A stretch of DNA of 64,000 bases from Hirundichthys speculiger. Lineage: Eukaryota; Chordata; Actinopteri; Beloniformes; Exocoetidae. Shown here one piece after another: positions 35,273 to 46,527 of this stretch. The number at the start of each line of letters is the position of its first letter. The first letter of the stretch is position 1. The position numbers and the translations under genes are program-made. A model generated the notes under the pieces. That model ran no database searches, was not told where the DNA came from, and saw only the letters and a list, made by a program, of their open reading frames with translations. The stretch lies in NCBI GenBank assembly GCA_018398805.1, contig JAGFBZ010002565.1:209541-273540 (forward strand). The letters run 5' to 3'.

Positions 35273-35928
35273 CACATGAGCTGGTTCTGTTTACCTTGAT
35301 GTCACCTGGTTCCAGAAGACATGTTGGAGATGTGTCCTGTCTTCGCTGTCCAAGAACACTGCAGTGGTTTAAATGACCGTCCTACCTTCTCCAGAGGATT
35401 CTGGACTTCTGCTGATGTTGTGAAGGACTTTTTTGTCTCCAGGGACCAGCCGGTCCTCCTCCAGACCTGAACAGCTCACAGCGTCTTTCTTTTTAAGAAT
35501 GAATTCAAGCCTTGACGTCCCTCTGCCCTTGTTCTCTGCTGTTTTTCAGGACAGCGATGTCCTTCACTGGCATTGAGATCTTCCTGGACCTGCTGGTGAC
35601 TCCTGAACTACCAGTCGGTACCAGTGAACGAACTCAGTCCTGCTGGAGGTGAAACAGGACAGTGTTTCTGTTCCCGCTCCGAGTCCTCGGCTGGTCTAAT
35701 CTGCTCGTCCTCCTCTGTCTCCGTGTTAATTAGAAGTTAATGGTGTGAGCTCGATTAGAGCGGATCTGCCTCCCTGGAGGTCTGGACGTTGACTTTCTGA
35801 TGAGACATTTCAATTAAAATATTGTCCCAGTCATTTCCAAGACTGTTCAGAGCAGCAGGGACGTCTGAGGACGATGAGAAGGAGGAAGACAACAAACATC
35901 TGGCAGGAATCCAGACGTACCAGCTGCT
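35273..35928. other. Intergenic sequence
   Basis: Probably further decayed repeat material next to the Tc1-type fragment; no gene recognised. Confidence 0.4.
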
Positions 35929-36176
35929 GGAGCTGTCCAGGTGTTGGAGCTGTCCAGCTGTCCAGGTGCTGGAGCTGTCCAGCTGTCCAGGTGCTGGAGC
36001 TGTCCAGCGTGCTGGAGCTGTCCAGGGCTGTCCAGCTGTCCAGCGGTCCAGGTGCTGGAGCTGTCCAGGTGCTGGAGCTGTCCAGCTGTACAGGTGCTGG
36101 AGCTGTCCAGGTGTCCAGGTGCTGGAGCTGTCCAGCCGCTGCAGCTGTCCAGTTGTCCAGCTGTCCAGCTCAGTCC
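35929..36176. repeat. GCTGTCCAG-based minisatellite
   Basis: Blocks of GAGCTGTCCAGGTGCTG and GCTGTCCAG, about 12 main copies with variable spacing. Both strands are open by chance. Confidence 0.9.
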
Positions 36177-36808
36177 TGCTGGAGGGAAGCAGGCTGAAGA
36201 CGTCTGACCTCCATAAATAAAACCAGGGTTCCTGCAGGTCACTGAGGAGTTTTTTTAACAGATTCAAGATGGAACAAAGTTGTTTGTACAAACATCTCAG
36301 AGCTTCAGCTGAAGAAAGTGAACCGCCTCAACAAAGACAGACATCCGGAAGGTTCTAGAACAAATGTCAGCGTCTGCTGGACCAGACTGGGTTCAGAGGA
36401 ACGTTGAGACGGAGGTCAGACCTGTAGAATAGAGGAAAAAGGTGATTAATTGGGGAAAAAAAGTCACAATTTTATGTTTAAAAAAGTGAATTTATGTTAA
36501 AAAGTCTGTTTCATGTGGAAAAGTTGTGAAGGTTCTGACCAGAACCAAGAAAAACTTCAGGATTTTAGGTTTTAGAACATTTTTACAAAAAAAACATTTC
36601 CAGGTTTTTTGTTTTCATTAAAAAGTAACAATTTTAAATGAAAAACGTTGTGATCTTCTGACAGAAAACTTTAGTTCTTGAGAGAAAGTCAGTTTGTTGC
36701 TTTTATAGATTTATTTTCAGATGGTGTTATTGAGATTTTTCAGGAACAAACTAGTTTTATTTGATGTTAACGTCTGTAAACGTGTTAACGGCTCTGGTTG
36801 GGTCTTAC
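36177..36808. other. Intergenic or intronic sequence
   Basis: AT-rich between 36430 and 36780, no feature recognised. If the exon candidates to the right are real, this is intron of that minus-strand gene. Confidence 0.4.
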
Positions 36809-37050
36809 CTGTAGTCTGGCGCAGCTGCAGGTGTTTCTACAAGGACGTATCTCAGGAAGGGTGACAGCTCTGGATGATTGACAGCTCCCAGGACGGTACT
36901 TGGTCGAGACTCGTCACAGAAACGTGATGAAGAGGAGTTCTTTACTGGTCCGTGAAGGTTCTCTGTCGGAGTGTTTGTGAAGCTACAGTCTTCCATAAAC
37001 AGCTCAGATGATGTCTTATCCGCAGGTGTTGTGTTTTGTTTCATGTTATT
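36809..37050 (-). CDS. Possible exon of an unrecognised gene
   Basis: The minus strand is open from 37050 to 36809 and ends at a strong donor, GACTACAG/GTAAGACC. A candidate acceptor CTGCCAG precedes 37050 but its pyrimidine tract is poor. The product contains MKQNTTPADKTSSEL near the start and HPELSPFLRYVLVE near the end. It is not repeat-derived and codon use looks normal. I do not recognise it. There is only a faint resemblance to the C-terminal region of the meiotic protein REC114, recalled from memory, and I would not name it on that basis. A pseudogene is possible. Confidence 0.35.
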
Positions 37051-37137
37051 CTGGCAGACTTAGATGGTTTCTACTCCTGCTACTACTTCCAGTCCTGGAA
37101 CGCTATTAGGATTGAAAAGACAGACCTTGGAGAAGGT

Positions 37138-37365
37138 TTACAACCCAAAAGAAACGTTTCCTCCTTTGAAGCTGTGAATATCCAACGCCTCCATGCCGGT
37201 GCGTAAGATCTCAGCCGCTATCGGAGGAAACCCCTGCAGCAGTGTCAGCATCTGCTGGAGACTGAAATCAGGACGCGTGATGTACCAGGACGCTCTGGAG
37301 TCTGTCGCAGCAGCTGTTCCTGAGAATTTAAGTTGGAACACAGTTGAGAACTTCAGGATCCTGAT
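37138..37365 (-). CDS. Possible exon of an unrecognised gene
   Basis: The minus strand is open in one frame from a candidate acceptor (AATCAG before about 37365) to a stop at 37138. It encodes LKFSTVFQLKFSG, then SWYITRPDFSLQQ and MLTLLQGFPPIAAE. Its base composition looks like coding sequence and it is not part of an array. It lies just upstream, in minus orientation, of the candidate exon at 36809-37050, so the two could belong to one gene. The donor is unclear and I do not recognise the protein. Confidence 0.3.
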   Translation of the reverse strand: MRILKFSTVFQLKFSGTAAATDSRASWYITRPDFSLQQMLTLLQGFPPIAAEILRTGMEALDIHSFKGGNVSFGL

Positions 37366-37425
37366 TCAGGGGTTTTAAACGATGACGAGAGACGTTAAAG
37401 GAACCGTCCAGCTGCTGGCCGACAC

Positions 37426-37778
37426 GCTCCAGGGTTAGGGTTAACCCGGGTCTGGACCCTGATCAGGGTTAGGGTTAGGGCTAACCCTGGTCTGGACCCT
37501 GATCAGGGTTAGGGTTAGGGTTAACCCTGGTCTGGACCCTGATCAGGGTTAGGGTTAGGGCTAACCCTGGTCTGGACCCTGATCAGGGTTAGGGTTAGGG
37601 TTAACCCTGGTCTGGACCCTGATCAGGGTTAGGGTTAGGGCTAACCCTGGTCTGGACTCTGATCAGGGTTAGGGTTAGGGCTAACCCTGGTCTGGATCCT
37701 GATCAGGGTTAACCCTGGTCCTGGTCTGGACCCTGATCAGGGTTAGGTTTAGGGTTAACCCTGGTCTGGACCCTGACA
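37426..37778. repeat. 40-bp repeat with TTAGGG motifs
   Basis: About 8 units of GATCAGGGTTAGGGTTAGGG followed by TTAACCCTGG and TCTGGACCCT. Each holds two or three telomere-type TTAGGG steps on the + strand and the palindromes TGATCA and GGGTTAACCC. Confidence 0.94.
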
Positions 37779-37865
37779 GAGCTGGACAGGTCTGCTGGTG
37801 GTCCTCACAGCCTCCAGGAGGTTTCACCCTGGAACACAAACTTCTCTCCAGTTCTGACGCCAATG

Positions 37866-39620
37866 TTGGGGTTAACCCTAACCCTAACTCTAACTCTCTC
37901 CTGTTTGAGGGATGTTTGGGTTAACCCTAACCCTAACTCTCTCCTGTTTGAGGGATGTTGGGGTTAACCCTAACTCTCTCCTGTTTGAGGAGTGTTTGGG
38001 TTAACCCTAACCCTAACTCTCTCCTGTTTGAGGGATGTTGGGGTTAACCCTAACCCTAACTCTCTCCTGTTTGAGGGATGTTTGGGTTAACCCTAACCCT
38101 AACCCTCTCCTGTTTGAGGGATGTTTGGGTTAACCCTAACTCTCTCCTGTTTGAGGGATGTTGGGGTTAACTCTAACCCTCTCCTGTTTAAGGGGTGTTG
38201 GGGTTAACCCTAACCCTAACCCTCTCCTGTTTAAGGGGTGTTGGGGTTAACCCTAACCCTAACTCTCTCCTTTTTGAGGGATGTTGGGGTTAACCCTAAC
38301 CCTAACACTCTCCTGTTTGAGGGATGTTGGGGTTAACCCTAACCCTAACACTCTCCTGTTTGAGGGATGTTGGGGTTAACTCTACCCTCTCCTGTTTAAG
38401 GGGTGTTGGGTTAACCCTAACCCTAACTCTCTCCTGTTTGAGGGATGTTTGGGTTAACCCTAACCCTAACTCTCTCCTGTTTGAGGGATGTTTGGGTTAA
38501 CCCTAACCCTACTCACTCCTGTTTGAGGGATGTTGGGGTTAACGCTAACCCTCTCCTGTTTGAGGGATGTTTGGGTTAACCTTAACTCTCTCCTGTTTGA
38601 GGGATGTTGGGGTTAACTCTAACCCTAACTCTCTCCTGTTTGAGGGATGTTGGGGTTAACCCCAACTCTAACCCTCTCCTGTTTGAGGGATGTTGGGGTT
38701 AACCCTAACCCTAACTCTCTCCTGTTTGAGGGATGTTGGGGTTAACCCTAACCCTCTCCTGTTTGAGGGATGTTTGGGTTAACCCTAACCCTCTCCTGTT
38801 TGAGGGATGTTTAGGTTAACCCTAACCCTAACCCTAACCCTCTCCTGTTTGAGGGATGTTGGGGTTAACCCTAACCCTCTCCTGTTTGAGGGGTGTTTGG
38901 GTTAACCTTAACTCTCTCCTGTTTGAGGGATGTTGGGGTTAACCCTAACCCTAACTCTCTCCTGTTTGAGGGATGTTGGGGTTAACCCTAACCCTAACTC
39001 TCTCCTGTTTGAGGGATTTGGGGTTAACCTCCCCTCTCCTGTTTGAGGGATGTTGGGTTAACTCTAACCCTCTCCTGTTTGAGGGAATGTTTGGGTTAAC
39101 CTTAAACCCTCTCCTGTTTGAGGGATGTTGGGGTTAACCCTAACTCTAACCCTATCCTGTTTGAGGGATGTTGGGGTTAACCCTAACCCTCTCCTGTTTG
39201 AGGGATGTTTGGGTTGGGGTTAACCTTAACTCTCTCCTGTTTGAGGGATGTTTGGGTTAACCCTAACCCTAACCCTCTCCTGTTTGAGGGATGTTGGGGT
39301 TAACTCTAACCTTCTCCTGTTTGAGGGATGTTTGAGTTAACCCTAACCCTAACCCTCTCCTGTTTGAGGGATGTTTGGGTTAACCCTAACCCTCTCCTGT
39401 TTGAGGGATGTTTGGGTTAACCCTAACCCTCTCCTGTTTGAGGGATGTTTGGGTTAACCCTAACTCTCTCCTGTTTGAGGGATGTTGGGGTTAACCCTAA
39501 CCCTAACTCTCTCCTGTTTGAGGGATGTTGGGGTTAACCCTAACCCTAACTCTCTCCTGTTTGAGGGATGTTGGGGTTAACTCTAACCCTAACTCTCTCC
39601 TGTTTGAAGGATGTTGGGGT
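37866..39620. repeat. Telomere-like CCCTAA-bearing minisatellite
   Basis: About 45 units of roughly 33-44 bp: GGGGTTAACCCTAACCCTAA, then CTCTCTCCTGTTTGAGGGATGTT given here in parts as CTCTCTCCTG and TTTGAGGGATGTT. The number of CCCTAA steps per unit varies from one to four. The telomere motif runs opposite to that in 37426-37778. Confidence 0.95.
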
Positions 39621-41800
39621 TCCTGCAGGATCATCTACATTCTTCAACATGGCAGGTTTCTATAACGATGGTGAAACAGCTCGATGGCATTTGGCATCAG
39701 AAGCTTCTGATTGGCCAGCTGACATCTGATTACCTGTGGATGTGCTTGAACATTCACCTTTAACACAGGAGCCTCCTTGCATGGCATCATGGGAAAATCA
39801 AAATAATCCAGTTTAGACATCAGGTAAAGAATGATGGACCTTAACAGGTCTGGTTCTTCCTTCAGGCACCTGGTTCCACTTCCAGGTGTCTGAAGGTCCC
39901 ACATTCACCTGTTCAGACAATAAAACACGAAGTGGACACAGCATGAAGCCGCGGCCATCAAACTGGTGTCATACTGGTGCCATCAAACTGGTGTCATACT
40001 GGTGCCATCAACTGGTGTCATACTGGTGTCATCATACTGGTGTCATCATACTGGTGTCATTATACTGTTGTGATCATACTGGTGTCATCATACTGTTGAT
40101 TATATACTGTTGTCATCATACTGGTGCCATCATACTGGTGTCATACTGGTGTCATCATACTGGTGTCATTATATTGTTGTGATCATACTGGTGTCATATT
40201 GGTGTCATCATACTGGTGTCATACTACTGGTGTCATCATACTGGTGTCATTATACTGTTGTGATCATACTGGTGTCATCATACTGGTGTCATACTACTGG
40301 TGTCATCATACTGGTGTCATTATACTGTTGTGATTATACTGGTGTCATCATACTGGTGTCATCATACTGGTGTCATCATACTGGTGTCATACTACTGGTG
40401 TCATCATACTGGTGTCATTATATTGTTGTGATCATACTGGTATGATATTGGTGTCATCATACTGGTGTCATTATACTGTTGTGATCATACTGGTGTCATC
40501 ATACTGGTGCCATCATACTGGTGTCATCATACTGGTGTCATACTACTGGTGTCATCATACTGGTGTCATTATACTGTTGTGATCATACTGGTGTCATATT
40601 GGTGTCATCATACTGGTGTCATACTGGTGTCATTATACTGTTGTGATCATACTGGTGTCATTATACTGTTGTGATCATACTGGTGTCATATTGGTGCCAT
40701 CATACTGGTGTCATACTGGTGTCATCATACTGCTGTCATCATACTGCTGTCATCATACTGGTGTCATACTGGTGTCATTATACTGGTGTCATTATACTGT
40801 TGTCATACTACTGGTGTCATCATACTGGTGTCATTATACTGTTGTGATCATACTGGTGTCATTATACTGTTGTGATCATACTGGTGTCATATTGGTGTCA
40901 TCATACTGGTGTCATTATACTGGTGTGATCATACTGGTGTCATATTGGTGTCATCATACTGGTGTCAGTACTGGTGTCATCATACTGGTGTCATCATACT
41001 ACTGGTGTCATATACTGGTGGTCATACTACTGGTGTCATCATACTGGTGTCATACTACTGGTGTCATACTGGTGTCATTATACTGGTGTGATCATACTGG
41101 TGTCATATTGGTGTCATCATACTGGTGTCATACTACTGGTGTCATCATACTGGTGTCATTATACTGGTGTCATCATACTGGTGTCATATTGATGCCATCA
41201 TACTGGTGTCATACTGGTGTCATCATACTGGTGTCATCATACTGGTGTCATCATACTGGTGTCACCAGTATGGCATCATACTGGTGCCATCATACTGGTG
41301 CCATCATACTGGCCATCATACTGGTGTCCTCATACTGTTGTCATCATACTGCTGTCATACTGGTGTCATCACACCGGTGTCATCATACTGGTGTCATTAT
41401 ACTGGTGTCATCATACTGCTGTCATCATACAGGTGCCATCATACTGGTGTCATACTGTTGTCGTCATACTGGTGTCATCATACTGGTGCCAAATATGTAA
41501 ATGAACCCCAGAAGAACAACCAAGGACTCTGTAAAGATGCTGCCTGAAATTAGATTATGATCCACTTCTGAAAACCACAGAGCCAGAGAACATCTGTGGT
41601 TAGGGGCTACCACCAGGAAACAGCCAGAGACGTGTCCTGTGGTTTGATGAAACTAAAACTGAACTATGTTTTTGTCATAACGACCACTGTTATGTTTGGA
41701 GGAACAAGGGAGAAACATTCAGGCCAAGAACATCACCCAGCTGTGAAGCCATGGCAGCAGCAGTATCATGAACAGACAGCTGGTCCGTGTTTGTGAAGGA
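39621..41800 (+). mobile_element. Tc1-like transposon remnant split by a satellite
   Basis: The left part (39621-39960) follows the 5' half of fish Tc1-like elements. ATG at 39789 begins MGKSK, followed at once by an in-frame TAA. Further on come the CTGGTTCTTCCTTC block and the CCCACATTCACCTGTTCAGA block of the DNA-binding region. The right part (41493-41771) resumes with the block coding for the region before the DDE domain (CCCAGAAGAACAACCAAGGA) and continues through DETKTEL and the block before KHGGG, in changing frames. Between them, where an intact element has only some tens of bases, lies a 1.5-kb 14-bp array. No right terminal repeat seen. Confidence 0.75.
39965..41490. repeat. 14-bp minisatellite inside the Tc1-like remnant
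   Basis: About 105 units of CATCATACTGGTGT with TTATACTGTTGTGA and shortened CATACTGGTGT variants. It starts within the transposase-derived sequence CCATCAAACTGG, which could be the seed of the unit. Confidence 0.96.
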
Positions 41801-42181
41801 TCTGAGCACATAGATGATGAAAATCAGAGGAACCAGTACTGAGCCCTGTGGGTCGCCCTGAGGAACTGCAGATGGTTGATTGAAGTGTTTCCTGTCAGAG
41901 AGATAAAACTGAAACCAGGAGAAGACAGTAGTTCAGGAGGAGGCTGGTGGAGACAGAGATGCAGAACAAGAATGGAAATGTCCCCAGAGACTGTGTGGAG
42001 GTCATCTGTGATCCAGATCATAGCTCTGAGTCCAGACTGGATCAAAGAGCTCATGGTGGGACGTGTTGTTGGATCATGGAGCTGTTATGCTGACTTGACT
42101 GAAGGAACATCTCGAGACCTCAGCCAGCATGTCAAAGCTGGGCTTGGATGAGTCTGCCAAGTCCAGAAGGAATCAATGACC
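41801..42181. other. Intergenic sequence
   Basis: No recognisable gene. The minus-strand open stretch at 41824-42054 and the + one at 41876-42151 have no splice or start context that supports them. Confidence 0.45.
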
Positions 42182-42640
42182 GACTATCTAATCAATAACT
42201 GACAATCTGATCAATAACCAATAATCTGATCAATAACCAACAATCTGACCAATAACCAACAATCTGATTAATAACCAAAGATCTGATCAATAATCTGATT
42301 AATAACCTATGAGCTGATCAATAACCAACAATCTGGTCAATAACTGACCATCTGATCAATAACCAATGATCTGATCAATAACCAATGATCTGATCAATAA
42401 CCAGCAATCTGATCAATAACCAGTGATCTGATCAATAACCAACGATCTGATCAATAATCTGATCAATAACCAATTATCTAATCAATAACCGACAATCCTG
42501 ATCAATAACTGACAATCTGATCAATAACCGAAGATCTGATCAATAACCAACGATCTGATCAATAATCTGATCAATAACCAATGATCTGATCAATAACCAA
42601 TAATCTGATCAATAACCAACAATCTGATCAATAACTGAAC
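42182..42640. repeat. 19-bp AT-rich minisatellite
   Basis: About 25 units of ATCTGATCAATAACCAACA; each carries the TGATCA palindrome. Confidence 0.96.
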
Positions 42641-42784
42641 AGAAATGGAGGAAATAACATCTTCAGTCAAGTATATTATAAAAGTAATAAAATGAAGCTG
42701 TAAAACATAAATTAAAAACCATAACAGCTCGTTTAAACAGGTTCATCCTATAAAGATCTGATTTTCACTCCTCACTCTGAAATG

Positions 42785-45162
42785 CTGTTTCTGGTTTCTG
42801 GTTCTTAATCCTAGTTTCTGATTTCTGGTTCCTGTTTTCTGATTTCTGGTTCCTGGTACCTGATTACTGGTTTCTGGTTCTTGATTTCTGGTTCCTGGTA
42901 CCTGATTCCTGGTTTCTGGTTCCTGATTTCTGGTTCCTGGTTTCTGATTCCTGATTCCTGGTTCCTGTTGTCTGGTTTCTGGGTCCTGGTTTCTGGTTCC
43001 TGGTACCTGATTACTGGTTTCTGGTTCTTGATTTCTGGTTCCTGGTGCCTGATTCCTGGTTTCTGGTTCTTGATTTCTGGTTCCTGGTACCTGATTCCTG
43101 GTTTCTGGTTCCTGATTTCTGGTTCCTGGTTTCTGGTTCCTGGTTTCTGATTTCTGGTTCCTGGTACCTGATTACTGGTTTCTGGTTCTTAATTTCTGGT
43201 TCCTGGTACCTGATTCCTGGTTTCTGGTTCCTGATTTCTGGTTCCTGGTTTCTGGTTCCTGGTTTCTGATTCCTGATTCCTGGTTCCTGTTGTCTGGTTT
43301 CTGGGTCCTGGTTTCTGGTTCCTGGTACCTGATTACTTATTTCTGGTTCTTGATTTCTGGTTTCTGGTTCCTGATTTCTGGTTCCTGGTTTCTGGTTTCT
43401 GGTTCCTGGTTTCTGATTCCCGATTCCTGGTTCCTGTTGTCTGGTTTCTGGGTCCTGGTTTCTGGTTTCTGGTTCCTGATTCCTGGTTCCTGATTTCTGA
43501 TTTCTGGTTCCTGATTTCTTGTTTGTGGTTCCTGATTCGTGGTTCCAGATTTCTGATTCCTGGTTTCTGATTTCTGGTTCCTGAGTTCTGGTTTCTGGTT
43601 TCTAGTTCATAGTTCCTGATTTATGGTTTCTGCTTCCTGATTCCTGATTTCTCTTTTCTGGTTCCTCATTCATAGTTCCTGATTTCTGGTTTCTGGTTCC
43701 TAATTCCTGGTTCCAGGTTTCTGGTTTCTGGTTCCTAATTCCTGGTTTCTGGTTCCTGATTCCTGGTTCCAGATTTCTAGTTTCTGGCTCCTGTTTCCTG
43801 GTTCTTAAGTCCTGGTTTCTGATTCCTGATTCCTGGTTCCTGTTGTCTGGGTTTTGGGTCCTGGTTTCTGCTTCCTTATTTCTGGTTTCTGGTTCCTGAT
43901 TCCTGGTTCCTGATTTCTTGTTTGTGGTTCCTGATTCCTGGTTCCAGATTTCTGATTCCTGGTTTCTGATTTCTTGTTTGTGGTTCCTGATTCCTGGTTC
44001 CAGATTTCTGATTCCTGGTTTCTGATTTCTGGTTCCTGAGTTCTGGTTCCTGGTTTCTAGTTCATAGTTCCTGATTTCTGGTTCCTGATTTCTGGTTTCT
44101 GGTTCCTGATTCCTGATTTCTGGTTTCTGGTTCATAATTCCTGGTTCTAGATTTCTGGTTTCTGGTTCCTGATTCCTGGTTCCAGATTTCTAGTTTCTGG
44201 CTCCTGTTTCCTGGTTCTTAAATCCTGGTTTCTGGTTCCTGGTTTCTGGTTCCTGATTCCTGGTTCCTGGTTCCTGATTTCTGGTTTCTGGTTCCTGATT
44301 CCTAATTTCTGGTTTCTGGTTCCTAATTCCTGGTTCCAGATTTCTGGTTTCTGGTTCCTGATTCCTGGTTTCTGGTTCCTGATTTCTGGTTTCTGGTTCC
44401 TATGGTTCCTGATTCCTGTTCCTGGTTCCTGGTTCCTGTTCCAATTTCTAGTTCTGGCTTCCTGTTTCCTGGTTCTTAAATCATGGTTTCTGGTTCCTGG
44501 TTCCTGGTTTCTGGTTCCTGATTCCTGGTTCCTGATTTCTGGTTTCTGGTTCATAATTCCTGGTTCTAGATTTCTGGTTTCTGGTTCCTGATTCCTGGTT
44601 TCTGGTTCCTGATTCCTGGTTCCAGATTTCTAGTTTCTGGCTCCTGTTTCCTGGTTCTTAAATCCTGGTTTCTGATTCCTGGTTTCCTGGTTCCTGATTT
44701 CTGGTTTCTGGTTCCTGATTCCTAATTTCTGGTTTCTGGTTCCTGATTTCTGGTTTCTGGTTCCTAGTTCCTGGTTCCAGATTTCTAGTTTCTGGTTCCT
44801 GATTCCTGGTTCCTGATTTCTGGTTTCTGGTTCCTGATTTCTGGTTTCTGGTTCCTAGTTCCTGGTTCTAGATTTCTAGTTTCTGGTTCCTGATTCCTGG
44901 TTCCTGATTTCTGGTTTCTGGTTCCTGATTCCTGATTTCTGGTTTCTGGTTCCTAATTCCTGGTTCCAGATTTCTAGTTTCTGGTTCCAGATTCCTGGTT
45001 TCTGGTTCCTGATTCCTGGTTCCTGATTTCTAGTTTCTGGTTCCATTTTCCTGGTTCCTAAATCCTGGTTTCTGGTTTCTGGTTCCTAATTCCTGGTTCC
45101 AGATTTCTAGTTTCTGGTTCCATTTTCCTGGTTCCTAAATCCTGGTTTCTGGTTCCTGGTTC
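42785..45162. repeat. Heptamer-based array, 2.4 kb
   Basis: Heptamers TTCCTGG, TTTCTGG, TTCCTGA and TTTCTGA in mixed order, about 340 heptamers, with higher-order blocks of about 70-180 bp that recur (for example GGTACCTGATTACTGG blocks at 42855, 43000, 43162, 43322). Confidence 0.95.
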
Positions 45163-45727
45163 CAGATGTTCCCATGTGACCACAGAGAACATCTGTTCTC
45201 TATCTTTATGTTTGTCCCGTCAGCTCACAGCCGTCAGAGCTGAAGATCAGGTTTCATCACATCCATCAGCTGGATGACAGTTAGATGTCTGTGATGTCAC
45301 AAAGTCTTACAATCTTCTTACAATTATATGTTACAATTTTTAATCAATTAACCTCAGGAGCTCTGATCAATATGAGACGATATTAAGAGTTGATTAAAGA
45401 AAATCACTTCCATTCACATTAAATCACAATAAGAAGCCAAAATATTCCACATTTTTATTTCTGGGTTAATTTAGGAAGCTTAATGGAAAAGACCTTTTCA
45501 CTTCAATAAAAATAAATGACAAAAGACCAGCTGACATGTATTGATATCTGATCCATATCAATGATTCCATATCGATCAGTCTGATGAATCCACTCTGAAC
45601 CTACGTGCATAAAAACAGTGAGTTTTCATTTATATTTTATTTTAGGGGCCTTCCAATTGAAAATTCTGACTCGGAACCTGGGAATTCCGACCTCGGAGAG
45701 TAAATGCACGGTAATCCCGCTCAGCGC
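45163..45727. other. Upstream region of slc35d3
   Basis: AT-rich and non-repetitive; likely distal promoter or intergenic. No defined site assigned. Confidence 0.45.
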
Positions 45728-45790
45728 CCCACCCCCCCCCCCCCCACCCCCCCCCCCCCCCCCCCCACCCCCCCCCACCCCCCCCACCCC

Positions 45791-45844
<54 letters not shown>

Positions 45845-45859
45845 ACCCCCCCCACCCCC
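45728..45859. repeat. Poly-C block upstream of slc35d3
   Basis: About 130 bp of C runs separated by single A, including one uninterrupted run of 53 C (45792-45844). It sits about 445 bp before the slc35d3 start codon. The complementary strand is a dense G-quadruplex candidate. The exact run length in an assembly is uncertain. Confidence 0.93.
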
Positions 45860-46302
45860 GGGATGCTCAGCCAAAAGGCGCTGCGGCATTTGAGCGGCTG
45901 CTCTCAGAGGACGACCCCCCTCTCTGCTGCAAAGCTGCTGCACATCTGCTGCAGCGGAGACTCGCTTCTGCTCCTTCATCCTCCTTCATCCTCCTTCATC
46001 CTCCTCTTCTCCGCATCCCTCCGACAGCAGCTTTTCTCTCCAGAAACTCAGCGCGAAGACAAACGAGAGGAGAGAAAGAAGATCGTCTCCGTTCTGCTGG
46101 AAACACCGACAACTACCGGACTTTTTCTCTCTTTCTGTCACGTCGCTGTGAGCTTTTCTTCCTCCGCGGGTCCTTCTCTTATCAGCAGTGCGTAAAACCA
46201 AACCCTCCCTCTCAGCGCAGACCTGGACGTCTCCGTCACTTCAACAACTTTTGTGTCCTGTTTGGTTTTCCTAAAGAAAAAGCAAAAATTAAAAGTGGCA
46301 GC
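45860..46302 (+). promoter_or_regulatory. slc35d3: Probable slc35d3 promoter / 5' UTR
   Basis: Single-copy sequence between the poly-C block and the start codon. It is richer in CpG than the flanks and has CTCCTTCATC repeated three times near 45972-46005. No TATA box is evident close by. Start of transcription not determinable from sequence alone. Confidence 0.45.
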
Positions 46303-46527
46303 ATGGACGTGTTTAAGAGCCGTCTGTTGGGGATTTCCGTGGCCGTGGCGCACGGCGTGTTCTCCGGTTCCCTGAACATCCTGCTGAAGTTCCTCATCAG
46401 TAATTATCACTTCAACTTCCTGACGCTCATCCAGTTCCTGACCAGCTTCACGGCGGCGCTCACCCTGGAGGTCCTGAGGCGGCTGGGGAAGGTCCACATC
46501 CCGCCGTTCAGCCTGCAGCTCTCCAAG
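46303..46527 (+). CDS. slc35d3: slc35d3, first coding exon
   Basis: SLC35D3 is a multi-spanning member of the nucleotide-sugar/triose-phosphate transporter family. In mammals it is linked to platelet dense granule formation and to dopamine D1 receptor traffic. This exon gives 75 residues. RLLGISVAVAHGVFSG, SLNILLKFLI and FLTSFTAALTLEVLRRLG match the vertebrate protein closely. It contains two predicted membrane helices (about residues 8-32 and 37-59). The start ATG has A at -3 and G at +4. The exon ends CTCCAAG/GTAACT in phase 0. The mammalian protein has a similarly short N-terminus, which supports this start. The next exon is 9.6 kb downstream. Confidence 0.95.

Noticed and set aside
39958..41547. 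Frames of up to 294 residues with a YWCHHTGV pattern
   Set aside because: The His/Cys pattern imitates a zinc-binding repeat but comes from a 14-bp DNA repeat read in all three frames, inside a dead Tc1-like element.
45618..46195. Poly-proline or poly-glycine proteins
   Set aside because: They read through the poly-C block; the actual slc35d3 start is at 46303.
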